Assembly (NCBI RefSeq): GCF_000024025.1
Contig: NC_013131.1
Coordinates: 7,854,229-7,918,228, forward strand
Source of the DNA: Catenulispora acidiphila DSM 44928
Lineage (GTDB): Bacteria; Actinomycetota; Actinomycetes; Streptomycetales; Catenulisporaceae
Direction of reading: 5' to 3'
DNA: 64,000 nucleotides
Shown here one piece after another: positions 1 through 7,872 of this stretch (position 1 is its first letter; each line of letters starts with the position of its first letter). The position numbers and the translations under genes are program-made. Below the pieces are notes generated by a model, which saw only the letters and a list, made by a program, of their open reading frames with translations, did not search any database and was not told where the DNA came from.

Positions 1-264
1 GTCGCCGATCGCGCTGAGTACCAGCGCCGCGACCGCGGCGATCGTGAGGTACGCCGTGGCGCGGTGCGGGCCGGGGATGCCGGACCTGGCGTGCGCGTCC
101 GCGATGGCCAGTGCCGCGCCGATCAGAAAGACCATGGTCAGCGGCTTGGCGACATACTCCGCGTGGCGCGCGCCGACCGAGGTCGGGTCCATGGCGCGCC
201 GCGATACGGCGATCCAGTCCGCGAGGGCGACAAGCAGGGTGAGCAGCGTCAATGTGAGGGGCAC
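1..264 (-). CDS. YhhN-family (lysoplasmalogenase-like) membrane protein, 3' end outside window
   Basis: The minus strand reads open from a GTG at 264 to the window edge, giving 88 residues. The N-terminus is a hydrophobic helix (LTLTLLTLLVALADWIAV). It is followed by EYVAKPLTMVFLIGAALAI, which fits the conserved lysine/proline stretch of the YhhN/TMEM86 family, and then a third helix near the edge. Family members are about 200-230 residues with several membrane helices, and animal relatives cleave lysoplasmalogens. The bacterial role is poorly known. The start is the only in-frame initiation codon before the helix, but no strong ribosome site precedes it. The gene points away from the next gene's 3' end. 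Identification rests on a short motif and the hydrophobic pattern. Confidence 0.55.
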   Translation of the reverse strand, partial: MPLTLTLLTLLVALADWIAVSRRAMDPTSVGARHAEYVAKPLTMVFLIGAALAIADAHARSGIPGPHRATAYLTIAAVAALVLSAIGD

Positions 265-350
265 AGCGGAAAGCTACTACTCAGTAGCTTCGCTGTCAGC
301 AGCCCCACCCGCGAAGCCTCTCCTTGTATATATGTACGACGCTCAAATGT

Positions 351-2129
351 TCAGTCCTTACGCAGCGGCTCCAGCTCCCGCCGACGACGGAAGACCCGCG
401 GCGTCGGGATCGCCAGGAACCCCTCGGCCCGCCCCGCCGCGATGGCGATCCGCGCCAGGTCCCGGGCCTTCGGGAAGCACAGGTAGCGCGGCTCCCACAC
501 CGGCCGGTACTTCATGTTCGCCCGGTACAGCGACTCCAGCTGCCACCAGCGCGAGAACACCGACAGCACGACTCGCGCCAGCCGCAGGAACGGTCCGGCG
601 CCGATCCGCCCGGCGCGCTCGAAGATGCTGCGGAACATCGCGAAGTTCAGCGAGATCCGCTCGACCTTGTGCTCCGGACCGGCCTTGATCAGGTCGATGA
701 CCATGAACTCGACCAGACCGTTCTCGGTGCCGCGCTCGCGGCGCATCAGGTCCAGCGACAGTCCCTTGGTCCCCCACGGTACGAAGGACAGCAGCGCGCG
801 CAGCGCTCCCTCGCCGTCCAGGCACTCGACCATGACGCACTGGCCGTCGGCCGGATCGCCGAGCCGGCCCAGCGCCATGGAGAAACCGCGCTCCACGCTG
901 CCGTCGCGCCAGTCGTCGGCGCGGCGGACCAGGGCGGCCATCTCGTCGGCCGGGATCTCGGCGTGCCGGCGGATCCGGGTCCGGTAGCCGGCGCGCTCGA
1001 CCCGGTTGTACGCCTGCCGGACCCCGCGCATCGCGCGGCCCTCCAGCGTGAACTCCTCGACCTCGACCACCGCCTCGTCGCCGAGTTCGACGGCGTCCAG
1101 CCCGAACCGGGTCAGGACCTTGCCGCCCTCCTCCGAGGCGCCCATCACCGCTGGGACCCAGGCGTGCTGCCGGGCCTCGGCCAGCCACGCCTCGATCGCC
1201 CCGGGCCAGGCCTCGACGTCCCCGATCGGGTCGCCGGAGGCCAGCGAGACCCCGCCGACCGGCCGGTAGGCGATCGCCGCCTTGCCGGAGGGCGACCACA
1301 CCACCGCCTTGTCCCGGCGCAGGTTGAAGTAGCCGAGCGAGTCCTGGTCGCCGAACTTGTCCAGGAGCGTGCGCAGCCGGTCGTCGTCCTCGGCCAGGTG
1401 GCGGTAGGTCCCGCGGCGCGGCTGGAACAGCGCCCAGGCGACCGCGAGGATCATCACACTGCCGATCAGGTTGACCGTGACGTCGACCCAGTGCGGCACC
1501 TCGACGGCGGTGTCGTACCACCAGATGCCGGTCCCGGCCATGCCCGCCTTGAGCGTGTAAAGCGCCTGATCCCCGAGGTCGGTGGTCGCGGTGGCGTCGT
1601 TCCAGGCCACCAGAGTGACGCCGAGGACCGTCGAGAGCGCGAACGACACGGCGAGCACGACCAGCGCCAGCCGGAAGTTGGCGGCGTCGAACACCGCGTA
1701 GAACTCCTTGCGGGCCCAGATCACCAGACCGATGAACACCGCCTGGACGACGAACGCGACGATCAGCGGCGCCAGCGGCCGCAGGTCGGAGGCGGTGACG
1801 TCGTACAGCAGGGCACTGATCGCCAGCCAGCCCAGCGGTCCGACGAACAGACCCAGCACCATCAGCAGCCACCAGGCGATCCGCTTACGCCGGCGCACCG
1901 CCGCGCCGAGCATGAGCATCAGCACACCGAACCCGATCGAGGGAACGCCGAGCAGGAATCCGAGGCTGAACAGGATGTAGTCCGGCAGCTGGTCGATGCG
2001 CTCGTTGGTCCGCGGCGACAGCGCCGACAGCATCGAGGCCAGCGCCACGATCCGGCAGTACCAGACCAGCACCACGGGGATCCGGGCGCGGAAGCGCTGA
2101 GCGCGGCTCGCGGTCGCGGTCTCGGTCAT
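351..2129 (-). CDS. DUF2156 / MprF-like phosphatidylglycerol lysyltransferase-domain membrane protein
   Basis: About 592 residues. Residues about 15-265 hold roughly six hydrophobic helices. A soluble domain of the DUF2156 (MprF C-terminal, GNAT-like) family follows. Typical stretches are PVGGVSLASGDPIGD, the run of charged residues around the acyl-transfer cleft, and a tail ending KYRPVWEPRYLCFP. In MprF/LysX enzymes this domain moves an aminoacyl group from tRNA to phosphatidylglycerol. There is no lysyl-tRNA synthetase domain here, so the donor and the actual reaction are unknown. I chose the ATG at 2129 because GGAGGT lies 10 bases upstream. An in-frame upstream start at 2189 has no such site. 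It stands alone, divergent from the downstream peptidoglycan-binding gene. The family call is firm; the substrate is not. Confidence 0.8.
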   Translation of the reverse strand: MTETATASRAQRFRARIPVVLVWYCRIVALASMLSALSPRTNERIDQLPDYILFSLGFLLGVPSIGFGVLMLMLGAAVRRRKRIAWWLLMVLGLFVGPLGWLAISALLYDVTASDLRPLAPLIVAFVVQAVFIGLVIWARKEFYAVFDAANFRLALVVLAVSFALSTVLGVTLVAWNDATATTDLGDQALYTLKAGMAGTGIWWYDTAVEVPHWVDVTVNLIGSVMILAVAWALFQPRRGTYRHLAEDDDRLRTLLDKFGDQDSLGYFNLRRDKAVVWSPSGKAAIAYRPVGGVSLASGDPIGDVEAWPGAIEAWLAEARQHAWVPAVMGASEEGGKVLTRFGLDAVELGDEAVVEVEEFTLEGRAMRGVRQAYNRVERAGYRTRIRRHAEIPADEMAALVRRADDWRDGSVERGFSMALGRLGDPADGQCVMVECLDGEGALRALLSFVPWGTKGLSLDLMRRERGTENGLVEFMVIDLIKAGPEHKVERISLNFAMFRSIFERAGRIGAGPFLRLARVVLSVFSRWWQLESLYRANMKYRPVWEPRYLCFPKARDLARIAIAAGRAEGFLAIPTPRVFRRRRELEPLRKD

Positions 2130-2340
2130 CCGAACCCTTACCTCCGGCTGTGGATGGTTTCGCGGCTGATAGCCGTCCAATCTACTCAACGTCCGGGTTC
2201 ATCCCGGAGTGCCGGGAGCGGAGCGTGGCGGGTCGCGCCGTTGCGGCGGCGGCGCAGGGGATTACTGGTACTCTCCGGGTCACCGCGGGTGGGGCGGTAC
2301 CAATGCGATCACTGGCGGACCGATGTTGGGGGCAGACCCG

Positions 2341-3618
2341 ATGGATCAACAACCCGGACGGCGGCAGCCTGGGCGAACCGGCCACGGCCGCCCCGGGGGC
2401 GGCCGGGCACCGCGCCCGCCGGAGGACTTCGTCGAGGACGACCCGACGATGGTGCGGCCGTTCGTGAAGGCGCCGTCCGGCGGTTCGGGGGACGGGTCGG
2501 GCGACAATCGGCGCGGACGTCAGGCTTCTGGTGGCGGCCAGGGTCGCCAGCAGCCCGCCGGCCGCGGACGGTCGAACGGTTCCGGGTCCGGTTCCGGTCC
2601 CGGCGGCCAGGGCGGTCCGGGCGTCCCCGGCCCGCGACCGCCGCGCGACAACGACCCCAGACAGGTCCCGGGCCTGGTCTCGAACCCGATGCCGCCGCCG
2701 CGCGCGGTGGCCCGGCAGTCCCCGCCGCGCCAGCCGGCTCCGGATATGAGCGACCTGACCACGACGATGCCGATCCTGGCCGTGCCGGCTGACGACGGCT
2801 ATGACGGCTATGAAGGGCACGACGGGCATGCCGGGTATGCCGCCGAAGACGGGTATGACGGATACGACGACCGCGACGGCTACCAGGACTACGAGTACGA
2901 GAACGCCCCGCCCGGCGAGCACGGGCACTACCACGACGACGCCGACCTCGGCCGGCACCGCGGCAACCGCCCGCCGCGCGCGCTGAAGATCGGCGCGATC
3001 CTGGCCGGCGTCGCGGTGGTCAGCGTCGCGGCGTACAGCGTGCTCGGCGGCGGGTCCAAGGCGCCCTCGGCGGGCCCGGTGGCGGCCGGGGCGAGCACCG
3101 CCAGCGGCGCGGCCGACGCCCCCGGCACGCCCTCGGACAGCAGCACGGCCGGCGCGCCGGCGCCGACCGGCACGCCGTCGAGCTCCAAGTCGGCGTCGTC
3201 CACCTCCTCGACCAAGCCCTCGCCGACGCACACCACGAAGTCCTCGCCGTCGAAGCCCACGACGTCCTCGCACTCCTCCGCGCCGAGCAGCAGCGCGCCG
3301 ATCGCACCGCCGAGCAGCGTGCCGTCGACGACCGCGACCTCGGTGGCGGCACCGCCGCCGACTTCCGCGTCGCCGACGTTCACCTCGCTCAAACTCGGTT
3401 CCAGCGGCGCAGCAGTCACGCAACTTCAACAGAACCTCAGAAGATGGCAAAGATCTTCCTTCGGATGGTCAACCATCCAAGTGAGCGGCAACTACGACTC
3501 CGCGACTCAAGACGCAGTTCAGAGCTTCCAGGACAACAACCCTGGTACGAGTCCGCCCGACCCCGCTGGCGTCTACGGCCCGGCGACCGACCAGGCGTTG
3601 CGCAAGGCCGTGGGCTGA
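2341..3618 (+). CDS. membrane-anchored peptidoglycan-binding protein, first of a pair
   Basis: About 425 residues from the ATG at 2341, which follows a GGGGG-rich stretch; earlier in-frame ATGs at 2209 and 2323 are possible. Layout: a Pro/Gly/Arg-rich cytoplasmic part with an Asp/Tyr/Gly-rich low-complexity segment (DGYDGY-type repeats), one membrane helix at about 215-237 (KIGAILAGVAVVSVAAYSVL), a Ser/Thr/Pro-rich linker, and a C-terminal PG_binding_1 domain from about 348 (LKLGSSGAAVTQLQQNL to ATDQALRKAVG). The predicted topology puts the long linker and wall-binding domain outside the membrane. The downstream gene has the same plan, suggesting a duplicated pair of surface proteins. No catalytic domain is visible, so an anchoring or wall-sensing role is inferred. 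Confidence 0.75.
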   Translation: MDQQPGRRQPGRTGHGRPGGGRAPRPPEDFVEDDPTMVRPFVKAPSGGSGDGSGDNRRGRQASGGGQGRQQPAGRGRSNGSGSGSGPGGQGGPGVPGPRPPRDNDPRQVPGLVSNPMPPPRAVARQSPPRQPAPDMSDLTTTMPILAVPADDGYDGYEGHDGHAGYAAEDGYDGYDDRDGYQDYEYENAPPGEHGHYHDDADLGRHRGNRPPRALKIGAILAGVAVVSVAAYSVLGGGSKAPSAGPVAAGASTASGAADAPGTPSDSSTAGAPAPTGTPSSSKSASSTSSTKPSPTHTTKSSPSKPTTSSHSSAPSSSAPIAPPSSVPSTTATSVAAPPPTSASPTFTSLKLGSSGAAVTQLQQNLRRWQRSSFGWSTIQVSGNYDSATQDAVQSFQDNNPGTSPPDPAGVYGPATDQALRKAVG

Positions 3619-3714
3619 TAGCCGGATTCGGGCCCCCGGACGAACATCAGAGTGATAGCGTCGGTGATCGCCCGAAGGCGCGCCACGGCAGCGAAGGACG
3701 TTACGGAGGCAGAG

Positions 3715-3891
3715 ATGTCCGCACCGCAGCAGCCTTTGGAGCCCGACTTACCCCGGATATCGATGCGATCACAGGGTGAAGCGGAAAGATTCCGCCCAGG
3801 GCCCCGCGACCGGCACCGATCCCCGCGAGAGCGCACCGAAGCCGGCGCCACCCGGCCCCGGCCCGCGAACGGAGGAGTTCAGCGTGGCTGA
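3715..3891 (+). CDS. possible 58-residue coupled small protein
   Basis: An ATG at 3715 is preceded by GGAGG with 5 bases' spacing, a good ribosome site. The frame runs 58 codons and ends at 3891, overlapping the well-supported GTG start of the next gene at 3884 by 8 bases. That arrangement suits translational coupling. The product is charged and Arg/Pro-rich with no recognisable domain. It could equally be an upstream leader frame read only to deliver ribosomes to the next start, or a chance ORF in GC-rich DNA. Confidence 0.35.
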   Translation: MSAPQQPLEPDLPRISMRSQGEAERFRPGPRDRHRSPRERTEAGATRPRPANGGVQRG

Positions 3892-5923
3892 GACGAACGG
3901 CGGCCCTCGCCCGGCCCCGAGACAGACGCGCACCATGCCCGACCAGAACCGGGGCACGGGAGCGCCGCGCACCGACGCGAACCTGCCGATGACGCAGCCC
4001 CGCGTGGCGGACCCCTCGTGGCTGCCGGGCGCGGCCCAGCGCCAGGGGCAGCGGCCCGGACCGCAGCCCGGATACGGGCAGCCGGCGGGGTACGAGCTGC
4101 AGCCGGGCTTCGGGCAGCCGACCGGGTTCGGGCAGCAGCCGAGGACAGGTCACGGTCCGGGCGGGCAGCATCCTTCGTTTCAGCCGCGACCGGCGCAGCC
4201 GCAGGGCTCGGCGCCGACCGGGCAGCACCCTTCGTTCCAACCGCGACCGGCACAGCCGCAGGGCTCGACGCCGACCGGGCAGCACCCTTCCTTCCAGCCC
4301 CGGCCCGCAGCTCCGACCGGCCAGCACCCTTCGTTCCAGCCGCGACCGGCTCAGCCGCAGCCCTCGGCGCCGACCGATCATCATCCTTCGTTCCAGCCCC
4401 GGCCGTACGCCCCGGGCGGGACGGGAGCCGCGCCTTCGCAGCCGACCGGTCAGCACCCTTCCTTCCAGCCTCGGCCGGCTCAGCCGCAGCCTGCTGCTCC
4501 GACCGGCCAGCATCCTTCCTTCCAGCCTCGGCCGGCTCAGCCGCAGCCTGCTGCTCCGACCGGCCAGCATCCTTCGTTCCAGCCGCGACCGGCTCAGTCC
4601 CCGCGCGCGAATCCCGCAGGTCCGACCGGTCAGAGCGCGCTCCCGCAGCGTCAGTCCGCTGCTTCCCCCGCGCCGTCGGCGCAGCGTGCCGAAGGCCTCA
4701 CGCGCGACCTGCGCAGCCCGGCGCCGGCACGCCGTCAGCCCGAGTGGCTGCGCGCCGCCGAGGAGCGCCGAATAGCCGGCGCCGAGGCGGAGCGGCAGGG
4801 CGAGATCACGTGGCTGTCCGAGCGTGCGACCAGCCGTGATCTGGTCCAGCGTCCGGGAGGCGACACCACGGTCATGCCTGCCGCCTCGTCCGGATCCGGG
4901 TCGGGGTCCGGGTTCTTCGGCGGCGATGATGACGGCGGCGACGGCGGCGACGATCTGCCGCCCTTCGACCGAGGCAACTCCGGCGGGCGGCACCGGGGTC
5001 CGCGCCGTCCGGCGTTCCGGGCCGCCGTGCCGATCGCCGCGGTGCTCGCGGCCGGCGGCGGGGCGCTCGGGCTGGTGCACGCGGTGTCCTCCGGCGCGCC
5101 CGGATCGGCCGTGGACATGGCTTCGGGGAACAACGGCTCGACCGTCACCACCGACCTCAGCAACGCGCCCTCCGGCGAGGGCTCCACCACCGGCGCCAAC
5201 CCCGCCACCGGCAGCGATCCGGCGACCTCGCCGCTGGACGCCACGACCTCCGGCGGCGACACGCACACCGGCCTGAACCCCGGGCAGCCGATCACCGCGC
5301 CCGGCGGCCGCAGCACGGTGCCCGGCACGACGCCGACCTCCGGCGGCAGCACGTCCGCGCCCGGCACGCCGCTGACCTCCGCGCCCGGACTGCCGTCGAA
5401 CGGCCCGGTCTCCAGCGGCCTGCCGAGCAACCCGGGCACCCCGGTCTCGAGCGCGCCGAGCACCCCGGGCGCCCCGGCCAGCACCACGGCACCGCCCAGC
5501 ACCTCGCCGACGTCGCCGACCCCCTCGCTGCCGGTCACCCCCTCCACGCCCGCGCCGCCTACCTCGACGACCCCGCCGACCTCCACCTCGAGCCCGACGC
5601 CGACGACCCCGCCGACCTCGACGCCCACCACGCCCGCGCCGACCCCCAGCGGCTCGGCGCCGACGACGGCTCCCAGCACACCGCAGATCTCCCCCAGCGC
5701 GGGCACCCTGCAGGCCGGCGACACCGGCCCGAACGTCTCCATCCTGCAGACCCTCCTGGACCGCCTCGGCACCCCCACCTGGGTCCCGGTGACCGGCGTC
5801 TACGACACCCGCACCACCGACGCCGTCGCCTACGTCCAGAACATGCTCAACATCACCGCGGACCCCCGCGGCGTCTGCGGCCCGGACACCGCCTCGGCGA
5901 TCAACACACTCGCAGCGCACTGA
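3884..5923 (+). CDS. membrane-anchored peptidoglycan-binding protein with eight HPSFQPRP repeats
   Basis: About 679 residues. The GTG at 3884 is chosen because GGAGGAG lies seven bases upstream; an in-frame GTG at 3776 lacks a site. Residues about 90-245 hold eight copies of the core HPSFQPRP, mostly in the unit TGQHPSFQPRPAQPQ, in the predicted cytoplasmic half. A membrane helix at about 377-400 is followed by a long Thr/Pro/Ser linker. The C-terminal PG_binding_1 domain spans about 606-678 (LQAGDTGPNVSILQTLLDRL to GPDTASAINTL). The organisation matches the preceding gene. The aromatic Pro/Gln repeat resembles low-complexity tracts used for protein docking or phase separation, but that is only a suggestion. 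A perfect hairpin follows the stop. Confidence 0.75.
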   Translation: MAETNGGPRPAPRQTRTMPDQNRGTGAPRTDANLPMTQPRVADPSWLPGAAQRQGQRPGPQPGYGQPAGYELQPGFGQPTGFGQQPRTGHGPGGQHPSFQPRPAQPQGSAPTGQHPSFQPRPAQPQGSTPTGQHPSFQPRPAAPTGQHPSFQPRPAQPQPSAPTDHHPSFQPRPYAPGGTGAAPSQPTGQHPSFQPRPAQPQPAAPTGQHPSFQPRPAQPQPAAPTGQHPSFQPRPAQSPRANPAGPTGQSALPQRQSAASPAPSAQRAEGLTRDLRSPAPARRQPEWLRAAEERRIAGAEAERQGEITWLSERATSRDLVQRPGGDTTVMPAASSGSGSGSGFFGGDDDGGDGGDDLPPFDRGNSGGRHRGPRRPAFRAAVPIAAVLAAGGGALGLVHAVSSGAPGSAVDMASGNNGSTVTTDLSNAPSGEGSTTGANPATGSDPATSPLDATTSGGDTHTGLNPGQPITAPGGRSTVPGTTPTSGGSTSAPGTPLTSAPGLPSNGPVSSGLPSNPGTPVSSAPSTPGAPASTTAPPSTSPTSPTPSLPVTPSTPAPPTSTTPPTSTSSPTPTTPPTSTPTTPAPTPSGSAPTTAPSTPQISPSAGTLQAGDTGPNVSILQTLLDRLGTPTWVPVTGVYDTRTTDAVAYVQNMLNITADPRGVCGPDTASAINTLAAH

Positions 5924-5967
5924 CACCGGCACGGCCACCAGAGCCGCGCCGACACAGCCGTCGCAAG

Positions 5968-6002
5968 GTCGCGCCGGGACCGGGAAACTCCCGGCGCGAC
6001 CG
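5968..6002. terminator. bidirectional hairpin terminator
   Basis: Perfect 13-bp arms (GGTCGCGCCGGGA at 5968-5980 and its complement at 5990-6002) around a 9-base loop. It lies between the convergent ends of the peptidoglycan-binding gene and the SAH-hydrolase-like gene. There is no T-run, as is usual in actinobacteria. Confidence 0.7.
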
Positions 6003-6017
6003 CCATCGGGGCACTCA

Positions 6018-6053
6018 GGGTTCTCAGGGTTCTCAGGGTTCTCAGGGTTCTCA
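6018..6053. repeat. 9-bp tandem repeat GGGTTCTCA x4
   Basis: Four exact copies of GGGTTCTCA in a row, preceded by a partial CTCA and followed by GAACTCTGA. The last copy can pair with GAAC to form a short stem. The array sits in the intergenic space between two convergent genes, just after the hairpin. Confidence 0.8.
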
Positions 6054-6100
6054 GAACTCTGACCCCAGTCAGCGCGTCCAGCGCCGCCGCGTATCAGAGT

Positions 6101-7603
6101 TCAGCGATCCGGACCGTAGAGCCGGTAATACCGTTCCACCAGACCGCTCTCGGCGATCGAGGCATCCGTTCGCGCGACATCGTGTCCGGCGGCGAATCCG
6201 TGCCCGGGGCGGGCCAGCGTGCACGCTCCCCACACCAGCGCCGCCAGCGTCAGATCCGACTGGCGCGTCGGCACGCGGTCGCCGCGCGGGCCGTTCACCG
6301 ACAGCCCGTCGGCCAGCACCGTGACCGGTCCGTTCGGTAGTACGTACCGCATCCCGACGTGCGCCACCTCCTCGACGCGCTCGGCGCGCTCGGCCAGTCC
6401 CGGCATGTCGATCTCCGTGCCTCGCGCGGAAACGCTGGCCAGGAAACAGTCGCCGGGCAGGAAGTCCAGATCCTCGCCGCCGAGTCCGGTCCGTCCGGTC
6501 GCGGACACGATCAGCGCCGGCCGGTGTCCGTCGAGCAGGGCCGGCAGGTCCGGCGCCGTCAGGAATCCGGCTTCGTGCGCGGCGACCAGCTTGCGCCACT
6601 CGGTGTCGTGCACCGCGACCCGCATCCGCTGCGTCCGCAGCACCTGCGCCACCTGCTCGCCGACCATGCCGTAGCCGACGACCAGTGCCGGCGCGCCGTC
6701 GAAGTTCTCCCCGGCCAGCAGCTCGCGGATCGCGCGCACCACGGACTCGGCGATCCAGTGCGCCTCGACGCCGCGCTTCACCGCGCTCTGCGCCACGCTG
6801 AACACCGGCACGGGAACCGGCATCGCCTCTTCGGCGACTTCGAGCTCTTCGATACCCGGCAGCGACTGCTCGACCAGACCCTGGAAGCGCGGCAGCAGAT
6901 CCGGCGCGAGCTTCATCAGCGTCGGCAGTACGTGTCCGCCGTCGTCGATCACCACGCTCGGCTCGACGACGCGCGCGGCGTGCAGCCGTAGAGCGATCTC
7001 GGCGTCCGCCACCGGCAGCACCGCGATGCCGAGCGAGGCCAGGTGCGCCTCGACCCGCGCCCGCAGTTTGTACGGGTAGTCCTTGGCCAGCACCGTCATC
7101 GCCTCGGGCCGCGCGCCGAGCGCCATCAGGGTCTGCGCCTGCACCACCAGGTCCGACAACAGATGTCCGACCAGCACCACACCGCACTCGCCGAGCGGCT
7201 TGTCCGCCACACGCTCCGGCAGCCCGGCCACCAACGGCAGCTGCTTGGCGAACGCCTCGGTCTCGTATCCGGTGAACGGCACGCCGTCCAGGCAGCCCAG
7301 CGCCCGCGCCGCGTCCGCCTCGGGAAGGTCGGCACGGTCCACCAAGGTCGCGGACAACACCAGCTGCGCGTTCCCACGCTCACGCGGCCGGCCCGCCGGA
7401 GCGATCGCGATCAGCATGCTGCCGCCCCCGCCGACGCCGAGCGGGACCAGCCACGCACCGGGCCCGAGCCGGTGCCGACCGGCGGCGGCGGGGAACGCCG
7501 CCTCGATCCGGTCCAGCACCTCGACCAGCACCAGACGGCCCTGTTCAGCGGTGCCCTGCAGCTCGGTGACAGCGGTCGCGGCGCTCCCCTGGTGCGTGTC
7601 CAT
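6101..7603 (-). CDS. adenosylhomocysteinase-like NAD-binding protein, divergent
   Basis: About 500 residues; tandem GTG (7606) and ATG (7603) starts, neither with a clear ribosome site. The C-terminal half carries a Rossmann fold of SAH-hydrolase type: VVGYGMVGEQVAQVLRTQRM, then an acid-bearing strand and ALIVSATGRTGLGGEDLDFL, where true enzymes have the NTGN-type loop. The N-terminal half has the paired-domain feel (LVGHLLSDLVVQAQTLMALG) but not the canonical substrate-binding motifs of housekeeping SAH hydrolases. It may therefore be a paralogue with another substrate or a non-catalytic relative. It is divergent from fasR, with an inverted repeat (CGGTGTG at 7748-7754, CACACCG at 7765-7771) between them. 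Confidence 0.55.
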   Translation of the reverse strand: MDTHQGSAATAVTELQGTAEQGRLVLVEVLDRIEAAFPAAAGRHRLGPGAWLVPLGVGGGGSMLIAIAPAGRPRERGNAQLVLSATLVDRADLPEADAARALGCLDGVPFTGYETEAFAKQLPLVAGLPERVADKPLGECGVVLVGHLLSDLVVQAQTLMALGARPEAMTVLAKDYPYKLRARVEAHLASLGIAVLPVADAEIALRLHAARVVEPSVVIDDGGHVLPTLMKLAPDLLPRFQGLVEQSLPGIEELEVAEEAMPVPVPVFSVAQSAVKRGVEAHWIAESVVRAIRELLAGENFDGAPALVVGYGMVGEQVAQVLRTQRMRVAVHDTEWRKLVAAHEAGFLTAPDLPALLDGHRPALIVSATGRTGLGGEDLDFLPGDCFLASVSARGTEIDMPGLAERAERVEEVAHVGMRYVLPNGPVTVLADGLSVNGPRGDRVPTRQSDLTLAALVWGACTLARPGHGFAAGHDVARTDASIAESGLVERYYRLYGPDR

Positions 7604-7747
7604 CACAGCTCACATATACCAGAGTGCTGAGGAATGACCGTTTCGCCACGCGATCGGCCGGGACTAGTCATGCATACGCCCACTCGTCTCCCACCACCGC
7701 CCGTCAAGGAGTCGCGACGCTCCACAAGCTGATTGAGGTCTATAGAT

Positions 7748-7771
7748 CGGTGTGCGCCGCGTCACACACCG
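7748..7771. promoter_or_regulatory. inverted repeat in fasR upstream region
   Basis: CGGTGTG and CACACCG arms of 7 bp, 10 bases apart, lie in the 270-bp space between the divergent SAH-hydrolase-like gene and fasR. The position would suit an operator for either gene. This is pattern evidence only. Confidence 0.3.
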
Positions 7772-7872
7772 CCGCCGACAGAACAGCGCCGACATGCCCG
7801 TCCGCCCGCACCGGCGGCCGACTGTCGCGAATGTGGACACAGGCGTCCCATTCTGTGAGCGAGAATGAGGAG

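Noticed and set aside
324-2792. Long plus-strand frame opposite the DUF2156 gene
   Set aside because: It is the complement-strand shadow of a clear gene in GC-rich DNA; composition is Arg/Gln/His-rich with no domain.
3701-5938. Long minus-strand frame opposite the repeat protein
   Set aside because: Arg/Gly-rich low complexity that mirrors the Pro/Gln repeats on the other strand.
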